From positions 1 through 42,295 of the forward strand of contig JAEWSZ010000232.1 in assembly GCA_023397905.1 (NCBI GenBank): DNA of 42,295 bases, written 5' to 3'. The position numbers were made by a program, and so were the translations under genes. Below, piece after piece: positions 8,633-16,702 of this stretch (its first letter is position 1; the number at the start of each line of letters is the position of its first letter). The notes under the pieces are model-generated. The model was not told where the DNA came from, did no database searches, and saw only the letters and a program-made list of their open reading frames with translations. The DNA comes from Bacillota bacterium. Its GTDB lineage: Bacteria > Bacillota > Clostridia > Acetivibrionales > DSM-1351.

Positions 8633-8656
8633 AAAAGGGCCGTAACGGCCCTTTTT
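8633..8656 (+). terminator. Rho-independent terminator after the ABC operon
   Basis: A 10-bp stem, AAAAGGGCCG (8633-8642) with CGGCCCTTTT (8646-8655), a TAA loop and a terminal T-run. Confidence 0.9.
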
Positions 8657-8740
8657 GTTCATCAATAAATAGTATAAAATAGAAAAAAGAGTAACTTGGT
8701 TTGCATAGCCATGGAAACGAGGAAGGGCATGGGCATATAT

Positions 8741-10246
8741 ATGAATAATGATGTATTGCAGAATTTTAATATGAAGCGTGTGAATCGGTTTAACGTTATA
8801 CTGATATGGGTGCTTTCCGCGCTTCTGACAGGACAGGCTTTTCTGTCCGCGGGAACGGACCACGGCCTTAAGGTATTGATATGTACCTTTGTTGCGTCTT
8901 CGGCTGCCACACTTGCTCTGTTAATTAACTTAAAATTCAGTAAGGTTGCAAATATTGCAGCCGTCATAATACCGTTTTCTCCTGCCGTTGCGGGGAGTTA
9001 TCTGAGCCATATGGAGGCGGGAGCTCCTTCTGCCAGAGTATTTCTGGTATATCTGAGCACTCTGGTAATGGTGTCCATGTATTTCAGGATTGGGATATTG
9101 CTGACATACGGGGGCTTGTTGAACGTATTTATCGTCGCATTTTACCTGCTGGATCCCCAAGGTCTGATGGGACAGAATAATACCGGCAGCGAATTCAGCA
9201 CGAGATTATTTTGTATAGATTTCAGTCTTATCATTTTCTTCTTCCTGACAAAATGGGGAAATGATTACATTATGTCGGCCCTTGGCAAGGAACAGAATTC
9301 AAAGGAATTGCTGCAGAAGCTGACAGGGACCATGGACGGAATCGATAAAAATACATCCGTGCTAAACGATTCCATAGCAAAATCCTATGAGTACATACAG
9401 ACAGTTGAACAGGTGAGCGTACAGACCACCACCGCTGTAGAAACCATAGCGGAAGGCGTCGGAGAGGAGTCTGCCGGCACTGTCAGGATCGTGTCAATGA
9501 CAAATGAAGCGGTTAAGACAGTTGAGAAGGCCAACAGGCTATCCAATGAGACCAGAGAGTTGTCCAATGATATGAAATCGGCCGTTGCGGAAAATTCAAA
9601 TGGCATCAAGCAGATGATCGAACAGATGGAAACCATAGATAATGCCGTAGGCGCTGCTCTTTCAAATGTGTCTGAGCTTCAGATGAGCATGGATAAAATA
9701 AATAATTCACTTTTAAATATAACGACTATCGCCGAACAGACAAATCTGCTTGCCTTGAATGCGGCAATTGAATCGGCCAGGGCCGGCGAAGCGGGCAAGG
9801 GCTTTGCCGTGGTCGCCGATGAGGTGAGAAAGCTGGCCGAAATGAGTGAAAAAACAGTAAAGGAAGTATTTGAAATAATTGAAATGGTCAATTCCGCCAC
9901 TAAAATAACTTTTGAAAAGGTTTCAAACGGAAAAGGTGCGGTGGAGACGGGAAATACTGTCATAACCCATGTAAAGGGGAACTTTGAGCAGCTGGAGAGA
10001 TTTTCCGGAGAAATCAACGACCGGGTCGAGAAAGAGGACGGCATGCTCTCTGAGATTTCTTCCGCATTTACAAATATTCTGGCACAGCTTGAAAACATTT
10101 CTTCAATATCCGAAGAGCATGCAGCTTCAACTGAAGAAATATTGGCCTCCATCGAAGAACAAAATCAGAGGATAGCCGAGGTTACAAATGAAATGGCCGC
10201 AATCAAGGAATTGAGCAATAATCTGAGAGGTATGCTGAGTACCTGA
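8741..10246 (+). CDS. Methyl-accepting chemotaxis protein with polytopic membrane sensor
   Basis: About 500 residues. The N-terminal 170 residues contain roughly six hydrophobic segments with only short loops, so there is no extracellular Cache or four-helix sensor and no visible HAMP domain. The remainder is a coiled-coil signalling domain with the conserved hairpin tip QTNLLALNAAIESARAGEAG (about residues 330-350), the site that contacts CheA and CheW. Such receptors usually sense something in or near the membrane. Several in-frame starts exist (TTG 8696, ATG 8711, 8729, 8741). I chose 8741 because the GAGGAAGGG at 8719-8727 lies upstream of it, though the spacing (13) is long. No chemotaxis operon genes are adjacent. 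Confidence 0.88.
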   Translation: MNNDVLQNFNMKRVNRFNVILIWVLSALLTGQAFLSAGTDHGLKVLICTFVASSAATLALLINLKFSKVANIAAVIIPFSPAVAGSYLSHMEAGAPSARVFLVYLSTLVMVSMYFRIGILLTYGGLLNVFIVAFYLLDPQGLMGQNNTGSEFSTRLFCIDFSLIIFFFLTKWGNDYIMSALGKEQNSKELLQKLTGTMDGIDKNTSVLNDSIAKSYEYIQTVEQVSVQTTTAVETIAEGVGEESAGTVRIVSMTNEAVKTVEKANRLSNETRELSNDMKSAVAENSNGIKQMIEQMETIDNAVGAALSNVSELQMSMDKINNSLLNITTIAEQTNLLALNAAIESARAGEAGKGFAVVADEVRKLAEMSEKTVKEVFEIIEMVNSATKITFEKVSNGKGAVETGNTVITHVKGNFEQLERFSGEINDRVEKEDGMLSEISSAFTNILAQLENISSISEEHAASTEEILASIEEQNQRIAEVTNEMAAIKELSNNLRGMLST

Positions 10247-10280
10247 AATATAAAGAGGTTTTTTGATATATTTAATTGAT

Positions 10281-10309
10281 TTGAACACATCATTTTTATA
10301 CTGTAAAAT
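10281..10309 (+). promoter_or_regulatory. Sigma-A promoter of the flavoprotein gene
   Basis: TTGAAC (10281-10286), a 17-base spacer and TAAAAT (10304-10309), 72 bases before the chosen ATG. Confidence 0.65.
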
Positions 10310-10380
10310 AAAGGTATATAAAAATAAAATCGTGGGTACGGTAATCCATGGTGATTGGATATGCCGGAGAGAACAGGTAT

Positions 10381-11169
10381 ATGAAAATAATTTCAATTAC
10401 CGGCAGCGCCAGAAAGAACGGAAACACCAGGCGCATTGCAGAACAGTTATGCAGAGAAATAAATAGTATTGCAGATGCAAATAGCATACGGGCGGAATTT
10501 GAGCAGATAAATCTGAGTGATATGGAAATAAAAATATGCAAAGGCTGCCGGGTCTGTTTTGACAAAGGTGAGGAACTGTGTCCCCTGAAGGATGACCTTT
10601 TGACACTCAGGGACAAAATAAATCAGGCCGATGGTATAATTCTTTCCAGTCCCATATATGTTGAAGATATAAACGGCATAATGAAGAACTGGATAGACCG
10701 AATGGCTTTCTTATGTCACAGGCCCGCTTTTTTCGGCAAGGCTGCCGTAATCATTGCAACTTCGGGCGGAGGTGCATCAAATCACGCGTTGAAGACAATG
10801 AAATCAGCCGTGCTTGCATGGGGATTTCATGTATGCGCGCAGGGTAAATTCAGAACAGGCGTATTTATGGAAGCTTCAAAAATGGAGGCCTGTTTCGGAA
10901 ATCAAATCAAAGCTGCCGCAAAACAGTTATTCAGTGCTTTAAGCAATAAATCAAGAAATCCTTCCTTTTACTCACTTATGGTTTTTAAGATACAGCAAAA
11001 ATACCGGCAAAAAACTAAAAGCCTGTATAACACCTTTGATTACACCTGGTGGAAGGAAAAGGGCTGGCTTGAAAATACCCGTAGCTATTATACTCCTCAT
11101 AATTCCGGTTTTATAAAAGTTAAACTTGCAAGGCTTGCGGGGTCTGTGGTTTCAAAATTTTTTTTATAA
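10381..11169 (+). CDS. NAD(P)H-dependent FMN reductase / iron-sulfur flavoprotein-like protein
   Basis: A 262-residue flavodoxin-fold protein. GSARKNGNT (residues 8-16) is the FMN phosphate loop and SSPIYVEDINGIMKNWIDR is the second flavin/dimer motif. Cysteines at 53, 56, 59 and 67 form C-x2-C-x2-C-x7-C, matching the compact motif that binds a 4Fe-4S cluster in Isf proteins, although relatives with partial motifs are often only called FMN reductases. The C-terminal 70 residues exceed the roughly 190-residue Isf length and are basic and aromatic, with no domain I recognise. Start ATG 10381 is preferred over 10348 because the protein then begins exactly at the first beta strand and GGAGA lies 10 bases upstream. 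Cytosolic; electron partner unknown. Confidence 0.82.
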   Translation: MKIISITGSARKNGNTRRIAEQLCREINSIADANSIRAEFEQINLSDMEIKICKGCRVCFDKGEELCPLKDDLLTLRDKINQADGIILSSPIYVEDINGIMKNWIDRMAFLCHRPAFFGKAAVIIATSGGGASNHALKTMKSAVLAWGFHVCAQGKFRTGVFMEASKMEACFGNQIKAAAKQLFSALSNKSRNPSFYSLMVFKIQQKYRQKTKSLYNTFDYTWWKEKGWLENTRSYYTPHNSGFIKVKLARLAGSVVSKFFL

Positions 11170-11201
11170 ATTAAAATACCTGAAAATCCTGGAGGAAGCC
11201 A

Positions 11202-12014
11202 ATGAATGAGAACCTTGCAGCGGATAAAGCAACAGAAGATATAAACAAAATAGCGGCATTCCTGGCAAAACGCCATATCAGAGAGCTGTCCGGCAAAGCT
11301 CTGTCTGAAAAATTTGGGATAGACCGGGTGGAGCTGCTCATTGTTCTTGGGAGCAGTATGCCGTACATTGCCGAGCTGGGGGCGGATGCCTATATGGACG
11401 GATTGGCAGAAGAAATAATGCTTGCGGGAGGAATCGGGCATTCCACCAAATATCTGATGGGTAACATTTTGCGGGATGAAGGATATAATGATATTGAAGT
11501 GAAAGACCGGCCTGAAGCGGATATATTAAAAGAGGTCATGGTCCGGCATTCAAATATAGACAGGAATAAGATAATAATTGAAAACAAATCTGCCAATTGC
11601 GGCGCCAATGCCTGTGAAGCCCTGAATACACTGAGGGAGAGAGGCAAGGTTCCAGGGTCGGTATTAATACTACAGGATCCTACAATGCAATTGAGAACTC
11701 ATGCGTCCTTTCAAAAGGAATGGGCCGCGGAGAAGACTCTCATTATCAGCTATGCCCCCTTTATCCCGAAGTTTGTAAACAGGGGAAATGGGATGGAATT
11801 CGCAAATAGAGGAATAAAAGGGCTCTGGGAACCGGAGCGGTTTATTGATCTGATCATGGGTGAGATCCCCAGGCTGAGAGACGATGATAAGGGTTATGGC
11901 CCAAATGGAAAGGGGTTTATAGCCCACGTAGATGTCCCTGAGGAAATAGTCTGTTCATATCAAAGACTTTTGGCCCGTTATGACGGGTATGCGGATATCA
12001 GGCTGAGAAAGTAG
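11202..12014 (+). CDS. ydcF: YdcF family protein (DUF218)
   Basis: A 270-residue protein that follows E. coli YdcF closely along its whole length: LLIVLGSSMPY, AGGIGHSTKYL, NKSANCGANA, LILQDPTMQLRTHASF, GLWEPERFI, GEIPRLRDDDKGYGPNGKGFIAHVD. YdcF has a Rossmann-like DUF218 fold and has been reported to bind S-adenosylmethionine, but its physiological role is not established. There is no signal peptide or membrane helix, unlike SanA/ElyC-type DUF218 proteins, so it should be cytosolic. The start ATG has TGGAGGA about 7 bases upstream. It lies 32 bases after the flavoprotein gene on the same strand, so the two may form one transcript. Confidence 0.88.
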   Translation: MNENLAADKATEDINKIAAFLAKRHIRELSGKALSEKFGIDRVELLIVLGSSMPYIAELGADAYMDGLAEEIMLAGGIGHSTKYLMGNILRDEGYNDIEVKDRPEADILKEVMVRHSNIDRNKIIIENKSANCGANACEALNTLRERGKVPGSVLILQDPTMQLRTHASFQKEWAAEKTLIISYAPFIPKFVNRGNGMEFANRGIKGLWEPERFIDLIMGEIPRLRDDDKGYGPNGKGFIAHVDVPEEIVCSYQRLLARYDGYADIRLRK

Positions 12015-12157
12015 ATTTTTGAAAGAGCCTCCTTTTTAGTCAGTACTTTTTGGCAAAATTACCGTATATTTAATAAGGACTGGTCACAAAAATACGGCTC
12101 TAACCGGATAACCGGACTAAGACCGGCCCAGTAAAATTGGAGCAGCGGAGGCTTAAA

Positions 12158-12559
12158 ATGAAGAAAAAACATGTTATAGCGGTAATTATTGTGGTGATAA
12201 TCATACTGGGAGGAGTTTTCGGATTGCAGGAATATCTCAGTCTGAGGGAATACAAGGAGCAGGTCAGGGATATGACAATATCAAATGTGGACCTGTCCAG
12301 AATACCCGACGGCAGCTATACCGGCACCAGCGACGTAAACTATGTGTCCGCGGAGGTAAAGGTCACGGTTAAGGAGCATAGGATAACGAAAATAGATCTG
12401 GTGAAGCACAACAACGGTAAAGGCGCAAAAGCCGAAAGCCTTCCGGACAAAGTTATTGAAAAGCAGAGCCTTGATGTGGATATGGTCTCCGGAGCGACGG
12501 CAAGCAGCAAAGTAATTCTGAAAGCTATTGAGAACGCACTGGAGAGCGGGGTAAAATAA
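12158..12559 (+). CDS. Small membrane-anchored FMN-binding domain protein
   Basis: A 133-residue protein: an N-terminal membrane anchor (about residues 5-25), then one FMN_bind domain. The C-terminal motif DMVSGATASS contains the SGAT sequence whose Thr is covalently flavinylated by ApbE in RnfG, NqrC and extracellular electron-transfer proteins. The domain should therefore sit outside the membrane and carry electrons. There is no ApbE or Rnf gene in the window, so the electron donor and acceptor are unknown. Start ATG 12158 is supported by GCGGAGG six bases upstream; an in-frame TTG at 12137 is less likely. The aldehyde dehydrogenase follows after 20 bases, probably in the same operon. Confidence 0.85.
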   Translation: MKKKHVIAVIIVVIIILGGVFGLQEYLSLREYKEQVRDMTISNVDLSRIPDGSYTGTSDVNYVSAEVKVTVKEHRITKIDLVKHNNGKGAKAESLPDKVIEKQSLDVDMVSGATASSKVILKAIENALESGVK

Positions 12560-12579
12560 GTATTCGGAGGAGGTTCCCC

Positions 12580-13947
12580 ATGTCTGATGTAGCTGGTATT
12601 CTTGAAAATCAGAGAGCATTTTTTTCCACAGGAGAGACGAAGGAAATTTCGTTCAGAGTAAACGCGCTTAAAAAACTAAAAAGCGCTATTTTAAGGCATG
12701 AGAAAGAAATATTTGAAGCCTTGAAAAATGATTTGAACAAGTCCCCCTTTGAAAGCTATATGACCGAGTTGGGCATAGTTCTGGATGAGATTGACTTCAT
12801 GATAAAAAATATCGGCAAATGGAGCAGGGCAAAAAAGGTACGGACGCCTTTCGCCCACTTTAAATCCCTATCATATATTTTACCGGAACCCCACGGGCTG
12901 GTGCTTATCATGTCACCGTGGAACTATCCTTTTCAGCTTACGCTGGCCCCTCTGTCCGGCGCAATAGCGGGAGGCAACTGTGCAGTCGTGAAGCCTTCCG
13001 ACTACTCTCCAAGCACTTCCGCAGTGGTATCCGGGATCATCAGGGAGTGTTTTGATGAAAGGTACATCAAAGTGGTGGAGGGCGGAAGAGACGTAAATAG
13101 AGCGCTGCTCGGTGAAAGATTTGACTACATGTTTTTCACCGGAAGTGTGGCAGTGGGGAAGATCGTAATGGAAGCCGCTTCAAGGAATCTGACGCCGGTG
13201 ACCCTGGAACTGGGAGGGAAAAGCCCCTGCATCGTTGACAGCGATGCCAATATTGACATTGCCGCAAAAAGGATCATATGGGGAAAATGCCTGAACAGCG
13301 GACAGACCTGTGTGGCTCCGGATTACCTGCTGGTCCGCAGCTGTGTAAAGGACAGGCTGGTAGAGGCTATGAAAAAATATATTGTTGAATTTTACGGCGA
13401 AGAGCCCTGTAAAAACAGTGAATTTCCAAAGATAATCAACGAAAGCCATTTCAACAGGTTAAAAGCATTGATGAGCAGCGGAAAAATAACCGCAGGAGGG
13501 GAGACAAATGCCGCAACGCTTCAGATTGCTCCCACCATACTGGAAGACGTCACCTGGGAGAGCCCTGTTATGCAGGAGGAAGTATTCGGCCCAATACTTC
13601 CGGTGCTGACATATGAAGACCTGACGGAAGCCATCGATGCCGTGAACAGCCATCCCAAACCGCTGGCGCTGTATCTATTCACCAATAACAGGGAAACCGA
13701 GGCAAGGGTGTTAAAAAGCGTTTCTTTCGGAGGAGGCTGTGTAAATGATACCATCGTTCACATGGCGACCTCCAATATGCCCTTCGGAGGCGCAGGAGAA
13801 AGCGGAATGGGCGGATATCACGGGAAGTGGAGTTTTGATACTTTTACGCATAAAAAGAGTATACTTAAAAAATCGACCATGTTTGACGTGAACATCAGAT
13901 ATGCTCCCTATAAAAATAAGCTGGGATTGTTGAAAAAGCTGATGTGA
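12580..13947 (+). CDS. NAD(P)+-dependent aldehyde dehydrogenase, class 3 type
   Basis: A 455-residue ALDH, the shorter length typical of class 3 / fatty-aldehyde enzymes. Conserved parts include MSPWNYPF (about 111-118), FTGSVAVGK (nucleotide fold), TLELGGKSP with general-base Glu at about 210, and NSGQTCVAPDY with nucleophile Cys 244. The C-terminus, from about residue 430 on, is basic with a final hydrophobic stretch, as in enzymes that act near membranes. It oxidises aldehydes to acids in the cytosol; the natural substrate, probably a medium- or long-chain aldehyde, is an inference from the subclass. The ATG follows GGAGGAGG at 12566-12573. It is probably the last gene of the FMN-binding-protein operon. 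Confidence 0.9.
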   Translation: MSDVAGILENQRAFFSTGETKEISFRVNALKKLKSAILRHEKEIFEALKNDLNKSPFESYMTELGIVLDEIDFMIKNIGKWSRAKKVRTPFAHFKSLSYILPEPHGLVLIMSPWNYPFQLTLAPLSGAIAGGNCAVVKPSDYSPSTSAVVSGIIRECFDERYIKVVEGGRDVNRALLGERFDYMFFTGSVAVGKIVMEAASRNLTPVTLELGGKSPCIVDSDANIDIAAKRIIWGKCLNSGQTCVAPDYLLVRSCVKDRLVEAMKKYIVEFYGEEPCKNSEFPKIINESHFNRLKALMSSGKITAGGETNAATLQIAPTILEDVTWESPVMQEEVFGPILPVLTYEDLTEAIDAVNSHPKPLALYLFTNNRETEARVLKSVSFGGGCVNDTIVHMATSNMPFGGAGESGMGGYHGKWSFDTFTHKKSILKKSTMFDVNIRYAPYKNKLGLLKKLM

Positions 13948-13970
13948 CAAAATTTTAAAGCCGGTTTGTT

Positions 13971-14014
13971 AAAAAAAATGAGGGCGGGGCAAAGAGGACA
14001 GGACATTTGCCCCG
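13971..14014 (-). terminator. Terminator of the DUF3892 gene
   Basis: CGGGGCAAA (13985-13993) pairs with TTTGCCCCG (14006-14014); on the minus strand an eight-T run (13978-13971) follows a few bases later. It may also slow transcripts from the convergent aldehyde dehydrogenase. Confidence 0.8.
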
Positions 14015-14031
14015 GGATGTATTTAGCAAAT

Positions 14032-14265
14032 TTATTTGAATCTCGGTATATCATCCAGATCTTCAACATCGGGATTGTTGGGATCGGCGCTGAGGAATTC
14101 CCCTCCGTTTTTACCCCTGACAACGTTATAGCCTTCAAGATTCCCCTGCTTGGCCATCAGTACGGCATAGTTGAAAGAGCAGGTATTTCCGTTTTCAAAC
14201 ATGACATCGGTTATGACACCGTCGTCGTTTCTTCGGACTTTTACAATTCTGTCTCCAAGTTTCAT
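14032..14265 (-). CDS. DUF3892 family small protein
   Basis: A 77-residue protein with the pattern of DUF3892: a basic start (KVRRNDDGVITDVMFENG), a central MAKQGNLEGYNVVRGKNGGEFL, and an acidic end (NNPDVEDLDDIPRF). No function has been established for this family that I know of; small size, a basic first half and an acidic tail are all that can be seen. Start ATG 14265 is preferred to the in-frame TTG at 14283 because AAGGAG lies six bases before it. It is a single-gene unit with its own terminator, convergent with the aldehyde dehydrogenase. Confidence 0.75.
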   Translation of the reverse strand: MKLGDRIVKVRRNDDGVITDVMFENGNTCSFNYAVLMAKQGNLEGYNVVRGKNGGEFLSADPNNPDVEDLDDIPRFK

Positions 14266-14460
14266 AGGCTTCTCCTTCCCCAAAAAGCTAAAGTTTTCAA
14301 AAAATCAGAAGTTTAAAAGTACTTCTAGTTCTTATAAATTTTAAAAATTCTTTCATATTTATTTTTTCAAATATCATAATCCTTAAACAGACAAAAATAA
14401 GCATATCGACTATCCAAAGCCTGCTGCGGAGTCTTTCGTCAATTTGGTAAATAAAGCTGC

Positions 14461-14469
14461 TGATATAAT
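14461..14469 (+). promoter_or_regulatory. Extended -10 promoter candidate for the SLH-protein gene
   Basis: TGATATAAT matches the extended -10 form TGnTATAAT; no good -35 is present. It would give a leader of about 120 bases. Confidence 0.5.
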
Positions 14470-14531
14470 GCCTGTTTGATGAAAAAGATAAAAGTATATT
14501 AAATTCTCACTAAATTTGGAACAATTTTCTT

Positions 14532-14558
14532 CCGGCTTAGTCTAAGATTATAAGCCGG
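14532..14558 (+). promoter_or_regulatory. Inverted repeat in the SLH-gene leader
   Basis: CCGGCTTA (14532-14539) and TAAGCCGG (14551-14558) form a perfect 8-bp inverted repeat 38 bases before the start codon. No T-run follows, so it is an operator or a stabilising 5' mRNA hairpin rather than a terminator. Confidence 0.5.
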
Positions 14559-14596
14559 CAAAAACTAATATTGAAAAACAGGAGGTTTTATTTAAT

Positions 14597-15625
14597 ATGA
14601 AAAAAATAGTTTCAGGTATTTTATTGGCTGGAACCATATTATTATCAAGTACATTTACATTTGTAAACGCGGCTTCGCAGGGCGAGGTTACAGTTCCGGT
14701 AATATATATGGACGTGGCCAATCATTGGTCTAATAACGCGGTCCAGAATCTTCTGGGAAAAGACGCAATACCCTTTGCTGGAGATAAATTCCTGCCGGGG
14801 AAGGCAATCACAAAAGGTGAATTTGCGAGCATGCTGCACGATGCCGTGGGTTTAAAAATCAAGTATGTGGAGGAACCTGATGTCAAAGATTATTTTAATG
14901 ATGTAAAACAGGATGCAGCCTATACTCTGGACCTGATTGACCTGGCAGTTGCAAATATTGTTGAAAAAGGCGGAAGCTTTAATCCTGACGGACCGATTAC
15001 CAGGGAGCAGATGGTACACTATGTCATGAATGCCTATAAAAGCAGGATGGGCGATAAATACGTAATGATCAATATCAATCCGGCTTCTTTTAAGGATGCC
15101 GGGGAGATAACTCCGGAATTCGGAGGCGATGTGGCAAGAGCTCAGCATTACAAGGTGATTGCAGGCTCGGGAAACAACCTGTTCCATCCGAAGAATAATG
15201 CGACCAGAGCAGAGGCCGCGGTCACTGTCAGCAATCTGCTGGAGCTTCTGGATCAGCAGACCCGGATAGTTTCTGTAAATACCAATGCCACGCTGGAGGA
15301 AGATTCCCTTGAGATGAAGCTGAGCATTGTCAATGACTCAAAGCAGGATGTGGTTTTGAACCATTCTTCGGGGCAGAAGTATGATTTTGCCTTGTTGGAC
15401 GCAGACGGAAAAGAGATTTACAGGTGGTCTGCGGATAAGGCCTTTATAACCGTGCTCACCAGTTCCAAAATTGAGGCGGGCAAAACGCTGAATTTCAGTG
15501 AAACCTTAAGCGGGGACGAATTTAAAGCCATAAAGGACAAGGCGGTTTATTTGAAAGCATATATAATAGGCAGTTCGGATTCCTTTAATATCAATCCCGA
15601 CGGGTATGAGACAAAACTGAAATAG
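14597..15625 (+). CDS. Secreted SLH-domain protein with C-terminal BsuPI-like domain
   Basis: A 342-residue exported protein. Signal peptide to about residue 26 (ends VNAAS). Three S-layer-homology repeats follow: about 36-85 (DVANHWSNNAVQ), 95-145 (YFNDVKQDAAYTLDLIDLAVAN) and 160-215 (FKDAGEITPEFGGDVARAQ). SLH triplets bind pyruvylated secondary wall polymer and hold proteins on the cell surface. The last 120 residues look like the BsuPI beta-sandwich (YDFALLDADGKEIYRWS, then KIEAGKTLNF), first described as an intracellular proteinase inhibitor and later seen in secreted proteins. Whether it inhibits a protease here is unknown. Start ATG is preceded by AGGAGG. Monocistronic, with a terminator at 15721-15780. 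Confidence 0.88.
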   Translation: MKKIVSGILLAGTILLSSTFTFVNAASQGEVTVPVIYMDVANHWSNNAVQNLLGKDAIPFAGDKFLPGKAITKGEFASMLHDAVGLKIKYVEEPDVKDYFNDVKQDAAYTLDLIDLAVANIVEKGGSFNPDGPITREQMVHYVMNAYKSRMGDKYVMININPASFKDAGEITPEFGGDVARAQHYKVIAGSGNNLFHPKNNATRAEAAVTVSNLLELLDQQTRIVSVNTNATLEEDSLEMKLSIVNDSKQDVVLNHSSGQKYDFALLDADGKEIYRWSADKAFITVLTSSKIEAGKTLNFSETLSGDEFKAIKDKAVYLKAYIIGSSDSFNINPDGYETKLK

Positions 15626-15630
15626 GTAAG

Positions 15631-15683
15631 TAAAGTCGATTACCATCCGCTGAAGGCGAAGGGTTAAACCGTAATTGACTTTA
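15631..15683 (+). repeat. Imperfect inverted repeat in the 3' untranslated region
   Basis: TAAAGTC-g-ATTAC (15631-15643) pairs with GTAAT-t-GACTTTA (15671-15683), a 12-bp stem with one mismatch around a GC-richer centre. There is no T-run after it; it lies between the SLH stop codon and the real terminator, so it may stabilise the mRNA end. Confidence 0.5.
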
Positions 15684-15720
15684 TGAACATATGATTTCTT
15701 CTGAATAGAATGGATATGAC

Positions 15721-15780
15721 GAGTTGATTTGTATTTCACCGATTTATAAAATGATCGTGGATATAAATCAACTCTTTTTT
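15721..15780 (+). terminator. Rho-independent terminator of the SLH gene
   Basis: GAGTTGATTTGTAT (15721-15734) pairs with 15761-15774 over 14 bp, including one G-U, and is followed directly by six T. Confidence 0.8.
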
Positions 15781-15843
15781 GGATTAAAGTCAGTTTATGA
15801 GGTAGAAAGGAGAATCGCATGCGGCATAGGGCTCCGGTGGGAT

Positions 15844-16398
15844 TTATCCTGTCCTGGAATGGATGGCCGCGGCTTCTTTGTCGTGGGAGGAACCGGACAG
15901 AGGGTCTTTCTTTTTTTGAATTTCCCTGGTGCTGATTTTAAAATTTATAAACGATATGGTTTCTTCCTTTGCTCTCATATCAAGACTCCTATATAAAGTC
16001 AGCAGGTTTTTCTCATCTTCGGACATGATAATGTTTTCCGGATTTTTATTCAAATTCAGGCACTCTAAAAATTTTAAGACCTTTTCATGCTGGGAATCCT
16101 CCAGGGCCTGGATTTTTTTAATGATGTCAAGCATGCTGTTTTCCAGGGGTTTACTGAAAATAATCTTTTTGTTAAGCAGGTCATTATTATACTTTTCACC
16201 AGTACCATCCATAAGCCACATATCATTGATGCAGAATTGTGCTACAATATTTTTAATAACAGAAGAGGTCAATCTCCGTTCATTTTTTTCTAACATGGAA
16301 ACAGCAGAATCTTTTATCCCTATCTTTTCACCAAATTGTTCCTGGGTCAATTTATTCTCTTTACGTATTTCTCTAATTCTACTACCAGTTGTAGTCAT
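15844..16398 (-). CDS. XRE family (helix-turn-helix) repressor
   Basis: A 184-residue regulator. The N-terminal 65 residues are a Cro/CI-type HTH: RIREIRKENKLTQEQFGEKIGIKDSAVSMLEKNERRLT, similar to many phage and element repressors. The remainder is helical and charged with no autoprotease Ser/Lys pattern, so this is not a LexA/CI-type self-cleaving repressor. The ATG has AGGAGGAA about 9 bases upstream. An operator-like sequence lies immediately upstream of that ribosome site and a second copy lies in the promoter of the divergent HTH gene, which suggests it controls both itself and the neighbouring operon. Its 3' end meets the SLH-gene terminator region. Confidence 0.88.
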   Translation of the reverse strand: MTTTGSRIREIRKENKLTQEQFGEKIGIKDSAVSMLEKNERRLTSSVIKNIVAQFCINDMWLMDGTGEKYNNDLLNKKIIFSKPLENSMLDIIKKIQALEDSQHEKVLKFLECLNLNKNPENIIMSEDEKNLLTLYRSLDMRAKEETISFINFKISTREIQKKKDPLSGSSHDKEAAAIHSRTG

Positions 16399-16416
16399 TA
16401 AATAAATTCCTCCTAA

Positions 16417-16434
16417 AATTCCACACAGTGAGAT
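16417..16434 (-). promoter_or_regulatory. Operator copy 1, before the XRE repressor
   Basis: AATTCCACACAGTGAGAT, a degenerate copy of the palindrome at 16490-16508, directly upstream of the repressor's ribosome site. Suggests autoregulation. Confidence 0.6.
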
Positions 16435-16484
16435 GATATTTCCCTATTTTTATCAAAATCTGCCATAAAATAATAAAAAATTAA

Positions 16485-16513
16485 TTGACAATTCCACAAA
16501 GTGGGAATATAAT
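16485..16513 (+). promoter_or_regulatory. Consensus promoter with operator filling the spacer
   Basis: TTGACA (16485-16490) and TATAAT (16508-16513) are both perfect and 17 bases apart. The spacer itself is the palindromic operator ATTCCACAAAGTGGGAA (arms TTCCAC / GTGGGAA). A protein bound here would sit between the two boxes and exclude RNA polymerase. The promoter faces the small HTH gene at 16703. Confidence 0.85.
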
Positions 16514-16702
16514 AAGATAAACAAATATATCGTAATAATATTCAATATAACACAATATGATGACATTCTCCACATGAAAGATGTCCGGTTTATTAACTTC
16601 ATTTCCGAAAACCACATCTATATACAGGGCATTATATATATAATATATATTTAGATCAGATGTATAATAATAAATGATTTTACCTACAATGGGAGGATGC
16701 AA

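Larger units (their letters stand above)
14266..14596. other. Intergenic region upstream of the SLH gene
   Basis: About 330 bases, AT-rich. Besides the promoter and hairpin listed separately I see nothing gene-like. Transcription of the DUF3892 gene must start in its left part. Confidence 0.5.
16399..16702. other. Regulatory region between two divergent XRE-type genes
   Basis: About 300 AT-rich bases with two operator-like repeats and one strong rightward promoter (listed separately). A weak leftward -10 candidate, TATCAT on the minus strand at 16434-16439, lies next to the left operator. The 180-base rightward leader has an alternating TA stretch around 16632-16651 and no ORF of note. Confidence 0.6.

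Noticed and set aside
15819..15935. Short rightward ORF of about 38 codons after a good AAAGGAGA site
   Set aside because: It mostly overlaps the XRE repressor antisense, starts after a strong terminator without a visible promoter, and its protein resembles nothing.
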